A stretch of 64,000 nt of DNA from Streptomyces globisporus (GCA_014649555.1 BMTG01000005.1:124001-188000), one strand, 5' to 3'. Positions 50,071 through 60,610 are shown, counted from the first letter of the stretch. A program made the numbers and translations. The notes: generated from the letters alone by a model not told the origin.

Positions 50071-51864
50071 TTACTGGTCGGCGGGCTTCTCCGACGCGCC
50101 CTTCGCGGCGACCGGCTTGCGCAGCTGGATGTTCAGCTCGCGCAGGCGGGTCTCGTCCAGTTCGGTCGGGGCGCCCATCATCAGGTCCTGGGCGTTGCCG
50201 TTGAGCGGGAAGGCGATCGTCTCGCGGATGTTCGGCTCGTCCGCGAGCAGCATGACGATGCGGTCGACGCCGGGGGCGATGCCACCGTGCGGCGGGGCGC
50301 CGAGGCGGAACGCGCGGAGCATGCCCGCGAACTCGTGCTCGACGGTCTCGCGGTCGTAACCGGCGATCTCGAAGGCCTTGAGCATCAGCTCGGGCTCGTG
50401 GTTACGGATGGCGCCCGAGGACAGCTCGATGCCGTTGCAGACGATGTCGTACTGCCAGGCGAGGATGTCCAGCGGGTCCTTCTCCTCCAGGTCGGCGAGG
50501 CCGCCCTGGGGCATCGAGAAGGGGTTGTGCGAGAAGTCGATCTTGCCGGTCTCCTCGTCCCGCTCGTACATCGGGAAGTCGACGATCCAGCAGAACCGGA
50601 AGACGCCCTCCTCGAAGTGGCCGGCGCGCTTGGCGGCCTCGACCCGGACCGCCGACATGATCTTGGAGACCTCGTCGAACTCGCCCGCGCCGAAGAAGAC
50701 GGCGTGGCCCGGGACCAGCGAGAGGCGCTCGGTGAGCGTCTTGACGTCGGTCTCGGTGAGGAACTTGGCGATCGGTCCGGCCAGCGTGCCGTCCTCGCCC
50801 ACGCGCACCCAGGCCAGGCCCTTGGCGCCGTGCTCGACGGCGTACTCACCGAGGCCGTCGAAGAACTTCCGGGACTGGCCCGCGGTGTCCGGGACCGGCA
50901 GCGCGCGGACGTGCTTGCCGGCGAACGCCTTGAAACCGGAGTCGGCGAAGACGTCGGAGATGTCGACGAGCTCCAGCTTGGCGCGCAGGTCCGGCTTGTC
51001 GTTGCCGTACTTCAGCATCGACTCGCGGAACGGGATGCGCGGGAACGGCGAGGTGACCTCGCGGCCGTTGCCGAACTCGGTGAAGAGCTCGGTCATCAGC
51101 TTCTCGATCGGCTGGAAGACGTCCTCCTGCTCGACGAAGGACATCTCGACGTCGAGCTGGTAGAACTCGCCCGGCGAGCGGTCCGCGCGAGCGTCCTCGT
51201 CGCGGAAGCAGGGCGCGATCTGGAAGTAGCGGTCGAAGCCCGAGATCATCAGCAGCTGCTTGAACTGCTGCGGGGCCTGCGGCAGCGCGTAGAACTTGCC
51301 GGGGTTCAGCCGGGACGGGACGACGAAGTCACGGGCGCCCTCGGGGGAGGTCGCGGTGAGGATCGGGGTCGCCATCTCGTTGAAGCCGAGGGCCACCATC
51401 TTGGAGCGGATGGAGGCGATCACGGCCGAGCGCAGCATGATGTTGCGGTGCATGCGCTCGCGCCGCAGGTCGAGGAAGCGGTACTCCAGGCGGCGCTCCT
51501 CGTTGACGCCGTCCTCGGTGTTGATCGTGAAGGGCAGCGGCGCGGCCTCGCCGAGCACCTCGACCTCGGAGACCTCGATCTCGATCTCGCCGGTCGGCAG
51601 CTCCGGGTTGACGTTGTCCGCGCCACGGGCGGAGACCTTGCCGTCGATCCGGACGACGGTCTCCTTGGTGAGCTTCGCCAGGGCCTCGTTGCCGGGGGTG
51701 CCGGGGCGGGCGACGAGCTGCACCAGACCGTAGTGGTCGCGCAGATCGATGAAGAGGATGCCGCCCAGGTCTCGGCGATTGTGCAGCCAGCCGCTCAGCC
51801 GGACGTCGGTGCCGACGTCAGAGGCGCGGAGCTCGCCGCAGGTGTGGGACCTGTACCGATGCAT
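50071..51864 (-). CDS. aspS: Aspartyl-tRNA synthetase
   Basis: The 597-residue class II enzyme starts with the OB-fold anticodon domain ([30 protein letters not shown]). The catalytic core has motif 1 ([27 protein letters not shown]), motif 2 ([24 protein letters not shown]) and motif 3 ([15 protein letters not shown]). The bacterial GAD insertion lies between. The size is normal for bacterial AspRS. No second gene follows in the operon; a terminator and parS site lie directly downstream. Confidence 0.97.
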   Translation of the reverse strand: MHRYRSHTCGELRASDVGTDVRLSGWLHNRRDLGGILFIDLRDHYGLVQLVARPGTPGNEALAKLTKETVVRIDGKVSARGADNVNPELPTGEIEIEVSEVEVLGEAAPLPFTINTEDGVNEERRLEYRFLDLRRERMHRNIMLRSAVIASIRSKMVALGFNEMATPILTATSPEGARDFVVPSRLNPGKFYALPQAPQQFKQLLMISGFDRYFQIAPCFRDEDARADRSPGEFYQLDVEMSFVEQEDVFQPIEKLMTELFTEFGNGREVTSPFPRIPFRESMLKYGNDKPDLRAKLELVDISDVFADSGFKAFAGKHVRALPVPDTAGQSRKFFDGLGEYAVEHGAKGLAWVRVGEDGTLAGPIAKFLTETDVKTLTERLSLVPGHAVFFGAGEFDEVSKIMSAVRVEAAKRAGHFEEGVFRFCWIVDFPMYERDEETGKIDFSHNPFSMPQGGLADLEEKDPLDILAWQYDIVCNGIELSSGAIRNHEPELMLKAFEIAGYDRETVEHEFAGMLRAFRLGAPPHGGIAPGVDRIVMLLADEPNIRETIAFPLNGNAQDLMMGAPTELDETRLRELNIQLRKPVAAKGASEKPADQ

Positions 51865-52029
51865 CGTCGTTCATCCAGTCTTCGCGGTTAGGTGGGGATT
51901 GAGCCTCCCCAGGCTACCGCCCGGGGGCGGGAGGCTTCATTTCCCTTTGTCCCGCCGTACCCGCCGCCCTCTGGGCAGGTGGCGGCCTCTCGGTGGCGTC
52001 CACCGAGCACATCTTCCTAAAGTGGGGCA

Positions 52030-54147
52030 ATGCGCACCGAGGAAGTCCTGGCCGCGATCGCGACGGGCCTGTGGCGCTGGGACAACGCAGCCGGCACGGT
52101 CACGCTCGACGCGGAGGCGGCCCGGCTCCTCGGCCTGCCTCCCGAGCCCGGCAGCTACCGGGAGGCGGCGGTGCGCTCCCGTTTCCACCCGGTCGACTGG
52201 AACGAGATCTACGGGGTGGTGAACCTCGCGGTCGCCGAGGGCAGCCTCGCCGAGGCGCGGCTGCGGATCGTGGACGAGCGCGGGCAGGTCCTGCGTACCG
52301 TGCGCAGCCGCTCCAAACCGGTCTTCCGAACGGACGAGGACGCCGACAGCGAGGCCTATGTCCTCTACGGCACGCTCCAGGAGGTCGCCGAGCCGCAGCC
52401 CGGCGCCACCGACGCCGCCCATACGCCGATCACCGGGGACTGGCGGCGGTCCCGGGAGGCGTTCCTGCTGGACGCCGGGCGCGCGCTGGCCGAGGCCCGG
52501 TCCACCGCTGAGGTGCTGCGGGTCGCCGGGTCCCTGTCCATGCCGGGCTTCTCCCCGGACGGCCTCGCCGTCTTCGGCTCCGCCGGGGAACGGCTGACGA
52601 TCATCGGGCACCACGGGCACAACATCGGGGACGAGGAACCCTTCACCGACATGCCCCTGGACACCGACTACCCGGCCGCCGAGGTCGTCCGCACCGGCCG
52701 CGCGATCTACCTCCCCTCCCCCGACGAGTACCGCCGCCGCTATCCGGCCACCTGGCCGCTCGCCCGGCGCTTCGGGCGGCAGTCCTGGGCCTTCCTGCCC
52801 CTGGTGTCGTCCGGTCGCACGATGGGCGCCTGGATGGCCGGGTTCCAGCACCCGGTGGGGTTCTCACCGGACGAACGCGCGGTGCTCTCGACGGTCGCCC
52901 GAATGCTCGCCCAGGCCCTGGCCCGCGCCGGGGTCGCCGAGACGGAACGCGAGCTGTCGCTGGGGCTCCAGCGCTCGATGATGCCGACCCTGGGGCCGGA
53001 GATCCCCGGAATGACGGTGGCCGCGCGTTACGTGCCGACCGGTGGCGGGCTCCAGGTGGGCGGCGACTGGTACGACATGATCCCGCTGCCCAACGGCCGG
53101 ATCGCCCTGGTCATCGGCGACGTCCAGGGCCATGACGTGCGGGCCGCCGGACTGATGGGCCAGCTCCGCATCGCCCTGCGCGCCTACGCGTCCGAGGGGC
53201 ACCGCCCGGACGCCGTGCTCGCCCGGGCCTCGCGCTTCCTGTCCGGGCTCACCGACGCGTACGAGAGTGTCGAGGGCGACAAGGAACCCGCGGCGCCCCG
53301 CTTCGCGACCTGCCTGTACGCCGAGGTCGACCCGGAGGCCGGGACCCTGGACATCGCCCGCGCGGGCCACCCCGACCCGGTGGTGATCAGCGCCGACGGG
53401 ACCGCGGTGATCCGGCAGACGGCCGGTGGGCTGCCGCTCGGGATCGAGACGGACTCCGACTACCCCACCACCCGGGTGGTCCTGGAACCCGGCGAGACGA
53501 TCATGCTGTGCACGGACGGCCTCATCGAGACCGGCGGGCACGACATGGCGACCGGCTGGACCCGGCTGCGCCCGGTCCTGGAGAAGCCGGTCGAGGACCT
53601 GGAACAGCTCGCCGACGCCCTGGTCCAGGCCGTGCACGGGCCGACCTCGCACTACACGACGGGGCCGCTCGCGGACCGGCGGGAGGACGACATCGCGGTC
53701 CTGGTGCTGCGACGTGAGAGCGCCCCGGCCCCGGAGACGGCGGCCCGCCGCAGCGTCCTGACCATCGCGCAGGCCGAGCCGGAGCGGATCTCGGTGGGGC
53801 GACAGCTGGTGCGGGAGCTGCTGCACGACTGGAGCGATCCCGAGCAGGTCGACTCGGCGGTCCTGATGGTCTCCGAGATGGCGACCAACGTGCTCGTCCA
53901 CACGGACGGGGACGCGCTGATGGTGGCGGAGGTCTCCGGCGAACAGGGTGAGCGGCGGCTGCGGGTCGAGGTCGCCGACGCGAGCGACGAGCTGCCGCAC
54001 AAGCGGCGGCCGGGCGAGATGGCGTCCAGCGGGCGGGGGCTCGTGCTGATGGAGATGCTGGCGGATGCGTGGGGGGTGGATCCGCGGGGGGAGGGGAAGT
54101 CGATCTGGTTCGAGCTGTACGAGTCGGACGAGCCGGGAGTTTTCTGA
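52030..54147 (+). CDS. SpoIIE-type PP2C phosphatase with PAS-like, GAF and ATPase domains
   Basis: The 705-residue protein has a PAS-like N-terminus (TGLWRWDNAAGTVTLDAEAARLLGL) and a GAF domain (about 135-300; AFLLDAGRALAEARSTAEVLRVAG to FLPLVSSGRTMGAWMAGF). A SpoIIE phosphatase domain follows (LQRSMMPTLGPEIPGMTVAARYVP, QVGGDWYDMIPL, GDVQGHDVRAAGLMGQLR, LCTDGLIETGG). The C-terminal HATPase_c domain (SEMATNVLVHTDGD to RGLVLMEMLADAWGVDPRG) is of the anti-sigma-factor kinase type. Such proteins tune partner-switching sigma regulation. No anti-anti-sigma gene is adjacent. Confidence 0.93.
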   Translation: MRTEEVLAAIATGLWRWDNAAGTVTLDAEAARLLGLPPEPGSYREAAVRSRFHPVDWNEIYGVVNLAVAEGSLAEARLRIVDERGQVLRTVRSRSKPVFRTDEDADSEAYVLYGTLQEVAEPQPGATDAAHTPITGDWRRSREAFLLDAGRALAEARSTAEVLRVAGSLSMPGFSPDGLAVFGSAGERLTIIGHHGHNIGDEEPFTDMPLDTDYPAAEVVRTGRAIYLPSPDEYRRRYPATWPLARRFGRQSWAFLPLVSSGRTMGAWMAGFQHPVGFSPDERAVLSTVARMLAQALARAGVAETERELSLGLQRSMMPTLGPEIPGMTVAARYVPTGGGLQVGGDWYDMIPLPNGRIALVIGDVQGHDVRAAGLMGQLRIALRAYASEGHRPDAVLARASRFLSGLTDAYESVEGDKEPAAPRFATCLYAEVDPEAGTLDIARAGHPDPVVISADGTAVIRQTAGGLPLGIETDSDYPTTRVVLEPGETIMLCTDGLIETGGHDMATGWTRLRPVLEKPVEDLEQLADALVQAVHGPTSHYTTGPLADRREDDIAVLVLRRESAPAPETAARRSVLTIAQAEPERISVGRQLVRELLHDWSDPEQVDSAVLMVSEMATNVLVHTDGDALMVAEVSGEQGERRLRVEVADASDELPHKRRPGEMASSGRGLVLMEMLADAWGVDPRGEGKSIWFELYESDEPGVF

Positions 54148-54206
54148 GCGGGTGAAGGACCCGGGCCGTGGCCCTCCGAGCGCTCGGGCTCGTCCCCGTA
54201 ACGGTT

Positions 54207-54308
54207 CCGTCCTCAAGCGCCGGACGGGCTGGTTCGCCGGGCCCCGGCCCACAGCAAGCGCGGGCCCACCACCGCAAGGGTTCCGTCCTCACGCGCCGGA
54301 CGGGCTGG
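54207..54308. repeat. Two further copies of the Streptomyces intergenic repeat
   Basis: CGTCCTCAAGCGCCGGACGG occurs at 54207-54232, and the variant CGTCCTCACGCGCCGGACGG at 54283-54308, both in the same orientation, 76 bases apart. They lie between the SpoIIE-type gene and the convergent AI-2E-family gene. The second copy supplies that gene's stop codon (TGA at 54291-54289). Confidence 0.9.
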
Positions 54309-55392
54309 GGTGGGCGCCGCCCGACGGGCCGGGAGGGGCGCCCGGCGGGCTGGAATGGCCGCCCCCGCGCAGTTCGCCCAGGACGCCGAAAGCCGCCGCG
54401 CACAGCGGGACCGCCAGCAGCATGCCCATCAGGCCGGCCACGCTCGCTCCCGCCGTCAGGGCGATCATGATCATCGCGGGGTGCATCTGGACCGTACGGC
54501 TCTGAATCATCGGCTGGAGCACATGGCCCTCCAGCACCTGGACCGCGAGGACCACCCCCAGCGCCCACAGGGCGATCACGAACCCCCGGTCGGCCAGCGC
54601 GACCAGCACCGCCACCGCGCCGGAGAGGAACGCCCCCAGGTACGGGATGTACGCGCCGACGAAGACCAGCGCGCCCAGCCCCACCGCCCCCGGCACGTCC
54701 AGGATCAGCAGGCCCACCGTGATGCACACGGCGTCGATCAGGGCGATGAACGTGGTGCCGCGCATGAAGCCCTCGACGGCCTCGAACGCGCGCCGCCCCA
54801 TGGCCTCCACCAGGTCCCCCGTGCCGCGCGGGGCCACCGTGTGGGCCAGGTTCACCGCCCGGTCCGAGTCGCGCAGGAAGAAGAACGTCAGCAGCAGGGC
54901 CAGCACACTGGTCGCCACCAGCGAACCGATCAGGCTGATGCCGCTGAGCAGCCCGCCCGCCGCGCTCGCCCCGAACTTCTCGACCAGGCCCTTCGCGTTG
55001 TCGGCCAGATCGTCGACGTCCGTGGCCCCGGCGATGTCGAAGTGGTCGACGACCCACTGGCCCGCGTCCTTCAGCGAGGCGACGATCTGGTCGCCGGAGT
55101 CGACGAGGGCGGTGACGACGATGTACCCGGCGCCGCCGACCACCGCGACGAGTGCGGCGCAGGTCAGCCCCGCGGCCAGCGAACGGTTGAGGTGACGCGC
55201 GACGAGCCAGCGGTGGACGGGGCCGAGCAGGGCCGTGCCGAGGAGGGCCAGCAGGACCGGGGTGACCGCGGTCTTGAGGGCGACGACCAGCCAGATCGCG
55301 ACGGCGGCGACGCCCACGACGAGCAGGACCACACCGCACCAGGCGGCGGCGCGGCGGGCGCTGTCGGGCAGGAGGGGCTTGGATGCGGGCAC
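54289..55392 (-). CDS. AI-2E family transporter (TqsA/PerM-like)
   Basis: The 367-residue membrane protein has about eight hydrophobic segments, including AAAWCGVVLLVVGVAAVAIWLVVAL, LVATSVLALLLTFFFLRDSD and IALWALGVVLAVQVLEGHVLQPMIQ. The last carries the family signature VLEGHVLQPMIQSRTVQMHP. Members are transporters for autoinducer-2-like or other small substrates, or Na+/H+ antiporters; the substrate here is unknown. The C-terminal tail SSPPGAPPGPSGGAHPSPSGA is unusually Pro/Gly-rich, and its final codons and stop are within an intergenic repeat copy. Confidence 0.9.
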   Translation of the reverse strand: MPASKPLLPDSARRAAAWCGVVLLVVGVAAVAIWLVVALKTAVTPVLLALLGTALLGPVHRWLVARHLNRSLAAGLTCAALVAVVGGAGYIVVTALVDSGDQIVASLKDAGQWVVDHFDIAGATDVDDLADNAKGLVEKFGASAAGGLLSGISLIGSLVATSVLALLLTFFFLRDSDRAVNLAHTVAPRGTGDLVEAMGRRAFEAVEGFMRGTTFIALIDAVCITVGLLILDVPGAVGLGALVFVGAYIPYLGAFLSGAVAVLVALADRGFVIALWALGVVLAVQVLEGHVLQPMIQSRTVQMHPAMIMIALTAGASVAGLMGMLLAVPLCAAAFGVLGELRGGGHSSPPGAPPGPSGGAHPSPSGA

Positions 55393-55406
55393 CCTCCCAG
55401 CCGATC

Positions 55407-55442
55407 ACGGGGTGCGTCGGCGGGCCCGCCGACGCACCCCGT
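55407..55442 (-). terminator. Terminator after the pirin gene
   Basis: ACGGGGTGCGTCGGCGGG is followed directly by its exact complement, an 18+18 perfect palindrome that folds with a small loop. It starts 15 bases beyond the pirin stop. Confidence 0.88.
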
Positions 55443-55457
55443 ACGGGTGACGATGCG

Positions 55458-56414
55458 TCACATGCCGTGGACCGCGGGGACCGTGCCCAGGCGGCCGGCC
55501 TGGAAGTCCTCGAAGGCCTGCTTCAGTTCGGCCTGACTGTTCATCACGAACGGCCCGTAGTGGGCCATCGGCTCCCGGATCGGGCGGCCGCCGAGGAGGA
55601 CGACCTCCAGGTCCGGGGTGTGGCCGTCCTGCCGCTCGTCCGCGCGGACGGTCAGCGAACCGCCGGCCCCGAACACCGCGGTCTGGCCCATCGCGATCGG
55701 GCGGCGCTCGGCGCCGACCGTGCCGCGCCCGGCCAGGACGTACGCGAGGCCGTTGAAGTCCTCGCGCCACGGCAGGGTCACCTCGGCGCCGGGCCGGACG
55801 GTGGCGTGGATCATCGTGATCGGGGTGTGGGTGATGCCCGGGCCCTGGTGGCCGTCGAGTTCACCGGCGATGACGCGGAGCAGCGCGCCGCCGTCCGGGG
55901 AGGCGAGGAGCTGGACCTCGCCGCCGCGGATGTCCTGGTAGCGCGGGTCCATCATCTTGTCGGCCTTGGGCAGGTTCACCCAGAGCTGGAGGCCGTGGAA
56001 GAGGCCCCCGGACTGGACGAGCGACTCCGGCGGGGCCTCGATGTGCAGCAGGCCCGAGCCGGCGGTCATCCACTGGGTGTCGCCGTTCTCGATGGTGCCG
56101 CCGCCACCGTTGGAGTCCTGGTGGATGAAGGTCCCGTCGATCAGGTACGTGACCGTCTCGAAGCCGCGGTGCGGGTGCCAGGGGGTGCCCTTCGGCTCCC
56201 CTGCCGCGTACTCCACCTCACCCATCTGGTCCATCATGATGAACGGGTCGAGGTGCCGGTAGTTGATCCCCGCGAACGCGCGGCGGACGGGGAAGCCCTC
56301 ACCCTCGAAGCCGCTGGGCGCGGTCGTGACGGCGAGCACGGGACGGGCCACGGCGTCACCCGAAGCGGCCACCTTGGGCAGGGTCAGCGGGTTGTCGACA
56401 GTCACTGCGGGCAT
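55458..56414 (-). CDS. Pirin family protein
   Basis: The 318-residue bicupin has the pirin signature DPFIMMDQMGEVEYAAGEPKGTPWHPHRGFETVTYLIDG; the His residues in HPHRGFET and the later Glu/His of HIEAPPES bind the metal. It ends MAHYGPFVMNSQAELKQAFEDFQAGRLG. Bacterial pirins are proposed quercetinases or redox-linked regulators; the role here is not shown. The ATG at 56414 follows CCGGAGGTGGCTTCC; a GTG three codons earlier would overlap the ribosome-binding site. Confidence 0.93.
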   Translation of the reverse strand: MPAVTVDNPLTLPKVAASGDAVARPVLAVTTAPSGFEGEGFPVRRAFAGINYRHLDPFIMMDQMGEVEYAAGEPKGTPWHPHRGFETVTYLIDGTFIHQDSNGGGGTIENGDTQWMTAGSGLLHIEAPPESLVQSGGLFHGLQLWVNLPKADKMMDPRYQDIRGGEVQLLASPDGGALLRVIAGELDGHQGPGITHTPITMIHATVRPGAEVTLPWREDFNGLAYVLAGRGTVGAERRPIAMGQTAVFGAGGSLTVRADERQDGHTPDLEVVLLGGRPIREPMAHYGPFVMNSQAELKQAFEDFQAGRLGTVPAVHGM

Positions 56415-56508
56415 GGAAGCCACCTCCGGGCGAGTGTTCTGGAATCAATTTAGTTGAATGGTGAACATCCTGCAAGGCGTCGCGCATTCCCGGAGGGCGG
56501 CCGCGACA

Positions 56509-56547
56509 GGGCGAGGGCCCGCGCCGTCTCGGCGCGGGCCCTCGCCC
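56509..56547 (-). terminator. Terminator after the SseB-domain gene
   Basis: A 17-bp perfect stem (GGGCGAGGGCCCGCGCC with its complement) encloses the loop GTCTC, 45 bases past the stop codon of the SseB-domain gene. Confidence 0.9.
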
Positions 56548-56592
56548 GACAGAAGAAACCGCAGTTCAGCGACCTACGGACACCCCGAATCC

Positions 56593-57060
56593 CTAGCCGT
56601 ACATACGGCGCATAGCGAAGTCGACCATCTGCTCGACGGCCTTGGCGTCGAAGACCATCCGGTGATCGCCCTCCATGTCCAGGACGAAGCCGTACCCCGT
56701 CGGCAGCAGGTCGATCACCTCGGCCCCGGTGATCACGAAGTACTTCGACTCCTTGCCCGCGTACCGCCGCAGCTCCTTGAGCGTGGTGAACATCGGGATC
56801 ACCGGCTGCTGCGTGTTGTGCAGCGCCAGGAAGCCGGGGTTGTCGCCGCGCGGGCAGTAGACCTTCGACGTCGCGAAGATCTGCTGGAAGTCCTCGGCGG
56901 AGAGGGAGCCGGTGGTGAAGGCCCGGACCGCGTCGGCCAGGGAGGGCGGCGACGGTTCGGGATACAGCGGCTGCTCCCCGTAGCCGCCGCCCATCTGACC
57001 CATCTGGCCCATCTGACCCATCTGCTGCTGAGCACCAGGGTTCTGGTCGTAGCCGTACAT
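56593..57060 (-). CDS. SseB-domain protein with Gly/Met/Gln-rich N-terminus
   Basis: The 155-residue protein begins YGYDQNPGAQQQ followed by three copies of MGQ (MGQMGQMGQMGGGYG). A SseB-type domain follows (SPPSLADAVRAFTTGSLSAEDFQQIFATSKVYCPRGDNPGFLALHNTQQPVIPMFTT, then RYAGKESKYFVITGAEVIDLLPTGYGFVLDMEGDHRMVFDAKAVEQM). The function in actinobacteria is unknown. No ribosome-binding site is visible, but TACTCT ends 7 bases before the ATG at 57060, so a leaderless mRNA is possible. An ATG 24 bases upstream is a less likely start. Confidence 0.88.
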   Translation of the reverse strand: MYGYDQNPGAQQQMGQMGQMGQMGGGYGEQPLYPEPSPPSLADAVRAFTTGSLSAEDFQQIFATSKVYCPRGDNPGFLALHNTQQPVIPMFTTLKELRRYAGKESKYFVITGAEVIDLLPTGYGFVLDMEGDHRMVFDAKAVEQMVDFAMRRMYG

Positions 57061-57228
57061 GCTGCAAAGAGTAATCGGACACATCTACGGCTTGAGGGGT
57101 TGCGCCTTATTACTGACGGGTAGCATCATCGGAGAGGTCAGCTGATAGACCTACGCCTGCCTGTCGCCCGACCCGCATCACTCCCCGGGGCGCTGTGGCG
57201 CCACTGCTATTGATTACGGAGCCTTCCC

Positions 57229-59055
57229 ATGGGGCACTACAAGTCGAATCTCCGCGACATCGAGTTCAACCTCTTCGAGGTCCTCGGGCGCGACAAGGTG
57301 TACGGCGCCGGTCCGTTCGGTGAGATGGACGTCGACACCGCGAAGAGCATCCTGGACGAGGTCGCCCGCCTCGCGGAGAACGAGCTCGCCGACTCCTTCG
57401 CCGACGCCGACCGCAACCCGCCGGTCTTCGACCCGGAGACCAAGACCGCTCCGGTCCCGGCGAGCTTCAAGAAGTCGTACCAGGCCTTCATGGACTCCGA
57501 GTACTGGCGTCTGGGCCTGCCCGAGGAGATCGGCGGCACCACCTCCCCCCGCTCCCTGATCTGGGGCTACGCGGAGCTGCTGCTCGGCTCGAACCCGGCC
57601 GTGTGGATGTACTCCTCCGGCCCGGCCTTCGCCGGCATCCTTTTCGACGAGGGCAACGAGGACCAGAAGAAGATCGCGGAGATCGCCGTCGAGAAGCAGT
57701 GGGGCTCGACGATGGTGCTGACCGAGCCGGACGCCGGCTCGGACGTCGGCGCCGGCCGCACGAAGGCCGTGCAGCAGGAGGACGGCTCCTGGCACATCGA
57801 GGGTGTGAAGCGCTTCATCACCTCGGGCGAGCACGACATGTCGGAGAACATCATCCACTACGTGCTGGCCCGCCCCGAGGGCGCAGGACCGGGCACCAAG
57901 GGCCTCTCCCTCTTCATGGTCCCGAAGTTCCACTTCGACTGGACGACCGGCGAGCTGGGCGAGCGCAACGGCGTGTACGCGACGAACGTCGAGCACAAGA
58001 TGGGCCTCAAGGCGTCCAACACCTGCGAGATGACGTTCGGCGACCAGCACCCCGCCAAGGGCTGGCTGATCGGCGACAAGCACGACGGCATCCGCCAGAT
58101 GTTCCGCATCATCGAGTTCGCCCGCATGATGGTCGGCACGAAGGCCATCGCCACCCTCTCCACGGGCTACCTGAACGCCCTGGAGTACGCCAAGGAGCGC
58201 GTCCAGGGTCCGGACCTGGCGAACTTCATGGACAAGACGGCGCCCAAGGTCACCATCACGCACCACCCCGACGTGCGCCGCTCGCTCATGACGCAGAAGG
58301 CGTACGCCGAGGGCATGCGCTCCCTCGTGCTGTACACCGCCTCCGTCCAGGACGCGATCCAGGAGCAGGAGGCCGCGGGCGAGGACGCCAAGGCGCTGAA
58401 CGGCCTCAACGACCTGCTGCTGCCGATCGTGAAGGGCTACGGCTCCGAGAAGTCCTACGAGCAGCTCGCGCAGTCGCTCCAGACCTTCGGCGGCTCCGGC
58501 TACCTCCAGGAGTACCCGGTCGAGCAGTACATCCGGGACGCCAAGATCGACACCCTCTACGAGGGCACCACGGCGATCCAGGGCCAGGACTTCTTCTTCC
58601 GGAAGATCGTCCGCGACCAGGGCGCCTCGCTCAACACGCTCTCCGAGGAGATCAAGAAGTTCCTCGCGGGCGCCCAGGGCAACGAGGAGCTGGCCCCGGC
58701 GCTGGACTCCCTCGCCAAGGCCGCCGTGGACCTGGAGGCGATCGTCGGCACGATGATCACCGACCTCACCGCGACCGGCGAAGACGTCAAGAACATCTAC
58801 AAGGTCGGCCTCAACACGACCCGCCTGCTGATGGCCTCCGGCGATGTCGTCGTCGGCTACCTGCTGCTCAAGGGCGCGGCCGTGGCGACCGAGAAGCTGC
58901 CGACCGCCTCCGCGAAGGACGTGCCCTTCTACCAGGGCAAGATCGCCGCCGCGAAGTTCTTCGCCGCGAACGTCCTGCCGGGCGTCTCGACCGAGCGCGC
59001 GCTCGCCGAGTCGATCGACAACTCGCTGATGGAGCTGGACGAGGCCGCCTTCTAG
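57229..59055 (+). CDS. Acyl-CoA dehydrogenase (long, FadE-like)
   Basis: The 608-residue FAD enzyme starts [21 protein letters not shown]. The central domain has the substrate-binding [15 protein letters not shown] and the FAD stretch [24 protein letters not shown]. The C-terminal part shows [53 protein letters not shown], where the Glu in YEGT is the likely catalytic base. The length (about 600 residues) and the C-terminal extension fit the group active on long-chain acyl-CoA. It oxidises fatty acyl-CoA in beta-oxidation. It diverges from the SseB gene and is followed by a terminator. Confidence 0.95.
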   Translation: MGHYKSNLRDIEFNLFEVLGRDKVYGAGPFGEMDVDTAKSILDEVARLAENELADSFADADRNPPVFDPETKTAPVPASFKKSYQAFMDSEYWRLGLPEEIGGTTSPRSLIWGYAELLLGSNPAVWMYSSGPAFAGILFDEGNEDQKKIAEIAVEKQWGSTMVLTEPDAGSDVGAGRTKAVQQEDGSWHIEGVKRFITSGEHDMSENIIHYVLARPEGAGPGTKGLSLFMVPKFHFDWTTGELGERNGVYATNVEHKMGLKASNTCEMTFGDQHPAKGWLIGDKHDGIRQMFRIIEFARMMVGTKAIATLSTGYLNALEYAKERVQGPDLANFMDKTAPKVTITHHPDVRRSLMTQKAYAEGMRSLVLYTASVQDAIQEQEAAGEDAKALNGLNDLLLPIVKGYGSEKSYEQLAQSLQTFGGSGYLQEYPVEQYIRDAKIDTLYEGTTAIQGQDFFFRKIVRDQGASLNTLSEEIKKFLAGAQGNEELAPALDSLAKAAVDLEAIVGTMITDLTATGEDVKNIYKVGLNTTRLLMASGDVVVGYLLLKGAAVATEKLPTASAKDVPFYQGKIAAAKFFAANVLPGVSTERALAESIDNSLMELDEAAF

Positions 59056-59081
59056 GACCTCGCAGCCGCTCAGCACATCCG

Positions 59082-59120
59082 ACAGCGCCGCGCCCGGAGA
59101 CCGTCCGGGCGCGGCGCTGT
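59082..59120 (+). terminator. Terminator after the acyl-CoA dehydrogenase gene
   Basis: A 17-bp perfect stem (ACAGCGCCGCGCCCGGA with its complement) has the loop GACCG and starts 27 bases after the stop codon. Confidence 0.9.
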
Positions 59121-59208
59121 CGCACGACCGGGGGACCGGGGAGCGACGGCGCCGCCGATCTCACGGTCACCGGATACCGGACCCCGGGTCCTCGTTACAG
59201 TGAAGAAC

Positions 59209-60507
59209 ATGAGTTCCCCTCTCCGGTTCGACCGTGCGCACACCGATGACCTGATGACCTTCTTGGCGGCCAGCCCGTCCCCGTACCACGCCGTGGCCAA
59301 CGCCGCCGCCCGGCTGGCGGAGGCCGGCTTCCGGCAGGTCGAGGAGACCGCCGCCTGGGACGGCTCGGCGGGTGGGAAGTACGTGCTGCGCGGCGGGGCG
59401 ATCGTCGCCTGGTACGTGCCGGAGGGCGCCGAGGCGCACACGCCGTTCCGGATCGCGGGGGCGCACACCGACTCCCCGAACCTCCGGGTGAAGCCGCTGC
59501 CCGACACCGGGGCGCACGGCTGGCGCCAGATCGCCGTCGAGGTCTACGGCGGCACCCTGCTCAACACCTGGCTCGACCGGGATCTGGGCCTGGCCGGGCG
59601 GATCTCGCTGCGCGACGGCACGCACCGGCTGGTCAACATCGACCGGGCGCTGTTGCGGGTGCCGCAGCTGGCCGTCCACCTGGACCGGTCGGCCAACACC
59701 GAGGGGCTCAAGCTCGACCGCCAGAAGCACATGCAGCCGATCTGGGGACTCGGCGATGTGGAGGAGGGCGACCTGATCCGCTTCGTCGCCGAGGAGGCGG
59801 GGGTCGACGCGGAGGACGTCACCGGCTGGGACCTGATGCCGCACGCCATCGAGCCGCCCTCCTACCTGGGCCGGGACCGGGAGCTGGTGGCCGGGCCCCG
59901 GATGGACAACCTCCTCTCGGTGCACGCCGCGACCGCCGCCCTGGCCGCCGTCGCGGGGCTCCCCGACGCCGACATCCCGTACATCCCGGTGTTCGCGGCC
60001 TTCGACCACGAGGAGAACGGCTCACAGTCCGACACCGGCGCCGACGGGCCGCTGCTGGGCTCGGTGCTGGAGCGCTCGGTGTTCGCGCGCGGCGGCACGT
60101 ACGAGGACCGCGCCCGCGCCTTCGCCGGGACCGTCTGCCTCTCCTCCGACACCGGCCACGCCGTGCACCCCAACTACGCGGAGCGGCACGACCCGACGCA
60201 CCACCCGGTCGCCAACGGCGGGCCGATCCTCAAGGTCAACGTCAACATGCGGTACGCCACCGACGGCAGCGGCCGTGCGGTGTTCGCCGCGGCCTGCGAG
60301 AAGGCGGGCGTGCCGTGGCAGAGCTTCGTGTCCAACAACGCGATGCCCTGCGGCACGACCATCGGGCCGATCACCGCCGCCCGGCACGGCATCCAGACCG
60401 TGGACATCGGCGTGGCGATCCTCTCGATGCACAGCGCTCGTGAGCTGTGCGGTGCGGACGACCCGTATCTGCTGGCCAACGCGCTCACGGCGTTCCTGGC
60501 CAGCTGA
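59209..60507 (+). CDS. apeB: M18 family aminopeptidase
   Basis: The 432-residue metallopeptidase removes N-terminal, often acidic, residues. Zinc and catalytic motifs are present: GAHTDSPNLRVKP (His and Asp), the acidic FAAFDHEENGSQS (DHEENGS), SSDTGHAVHPNYAERHDP, and VDIGVAILSMHSARELC near the C-terminus. The ATG at 59209 (MSSPLRFDRAH) was preferred over a GTG three codons earlier. There is no classical ribosome-binding site; TACAGT ends 7 bases before the ATG, so a leaderless mRNA is possible. Confidence 0.93.
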   Translation: MSSPLRFDRAHTDDLMTFLAASPSPYHAVANAAARLAEAGFRQVEETAAWDGSAGGKYVLRGGAIVAWYVPEGAEAHTPFRIAGAHTDSPNLRVKPLPDTGAHGWRQIAVEVYGGTLLNTWLDRDLGLAGRISLRDGTHRLVNIDRALLRVPQLAVHLDRSANTEGLKLDRQKHMQPIWGLGDVEEGDLIRFVAEEAGVDAEDVTGWDLMPHAIEPPSYLGRDRELVAGPRMDNLLSVHAATAALAAVAGLPDADIPYIPVFAAFDHEENGSQSDTGADGPLLGSVLERSVFARGGTYEDRARAFAGTVCLSSDTGHAVHPNYAERHDPTHHPVANGGPILKVNVNMRYATDGSGRAVFAAACEKAGVPWQSFVSNNAMPCGTTIGPITAARHGIQTVDIGVAILSMHSARELCGADDPYLLANALTAFLAS

Positions 60508-60610
60508 CCGGAGAACACCCAACCGCCTCCGCGCACATGGTTGTTGCCGGGCCGGGTACGCGAGTCGTACACCGGCCCGGACTCACCGGGCGGTCGAGGA
60601 GGCGGAATTC

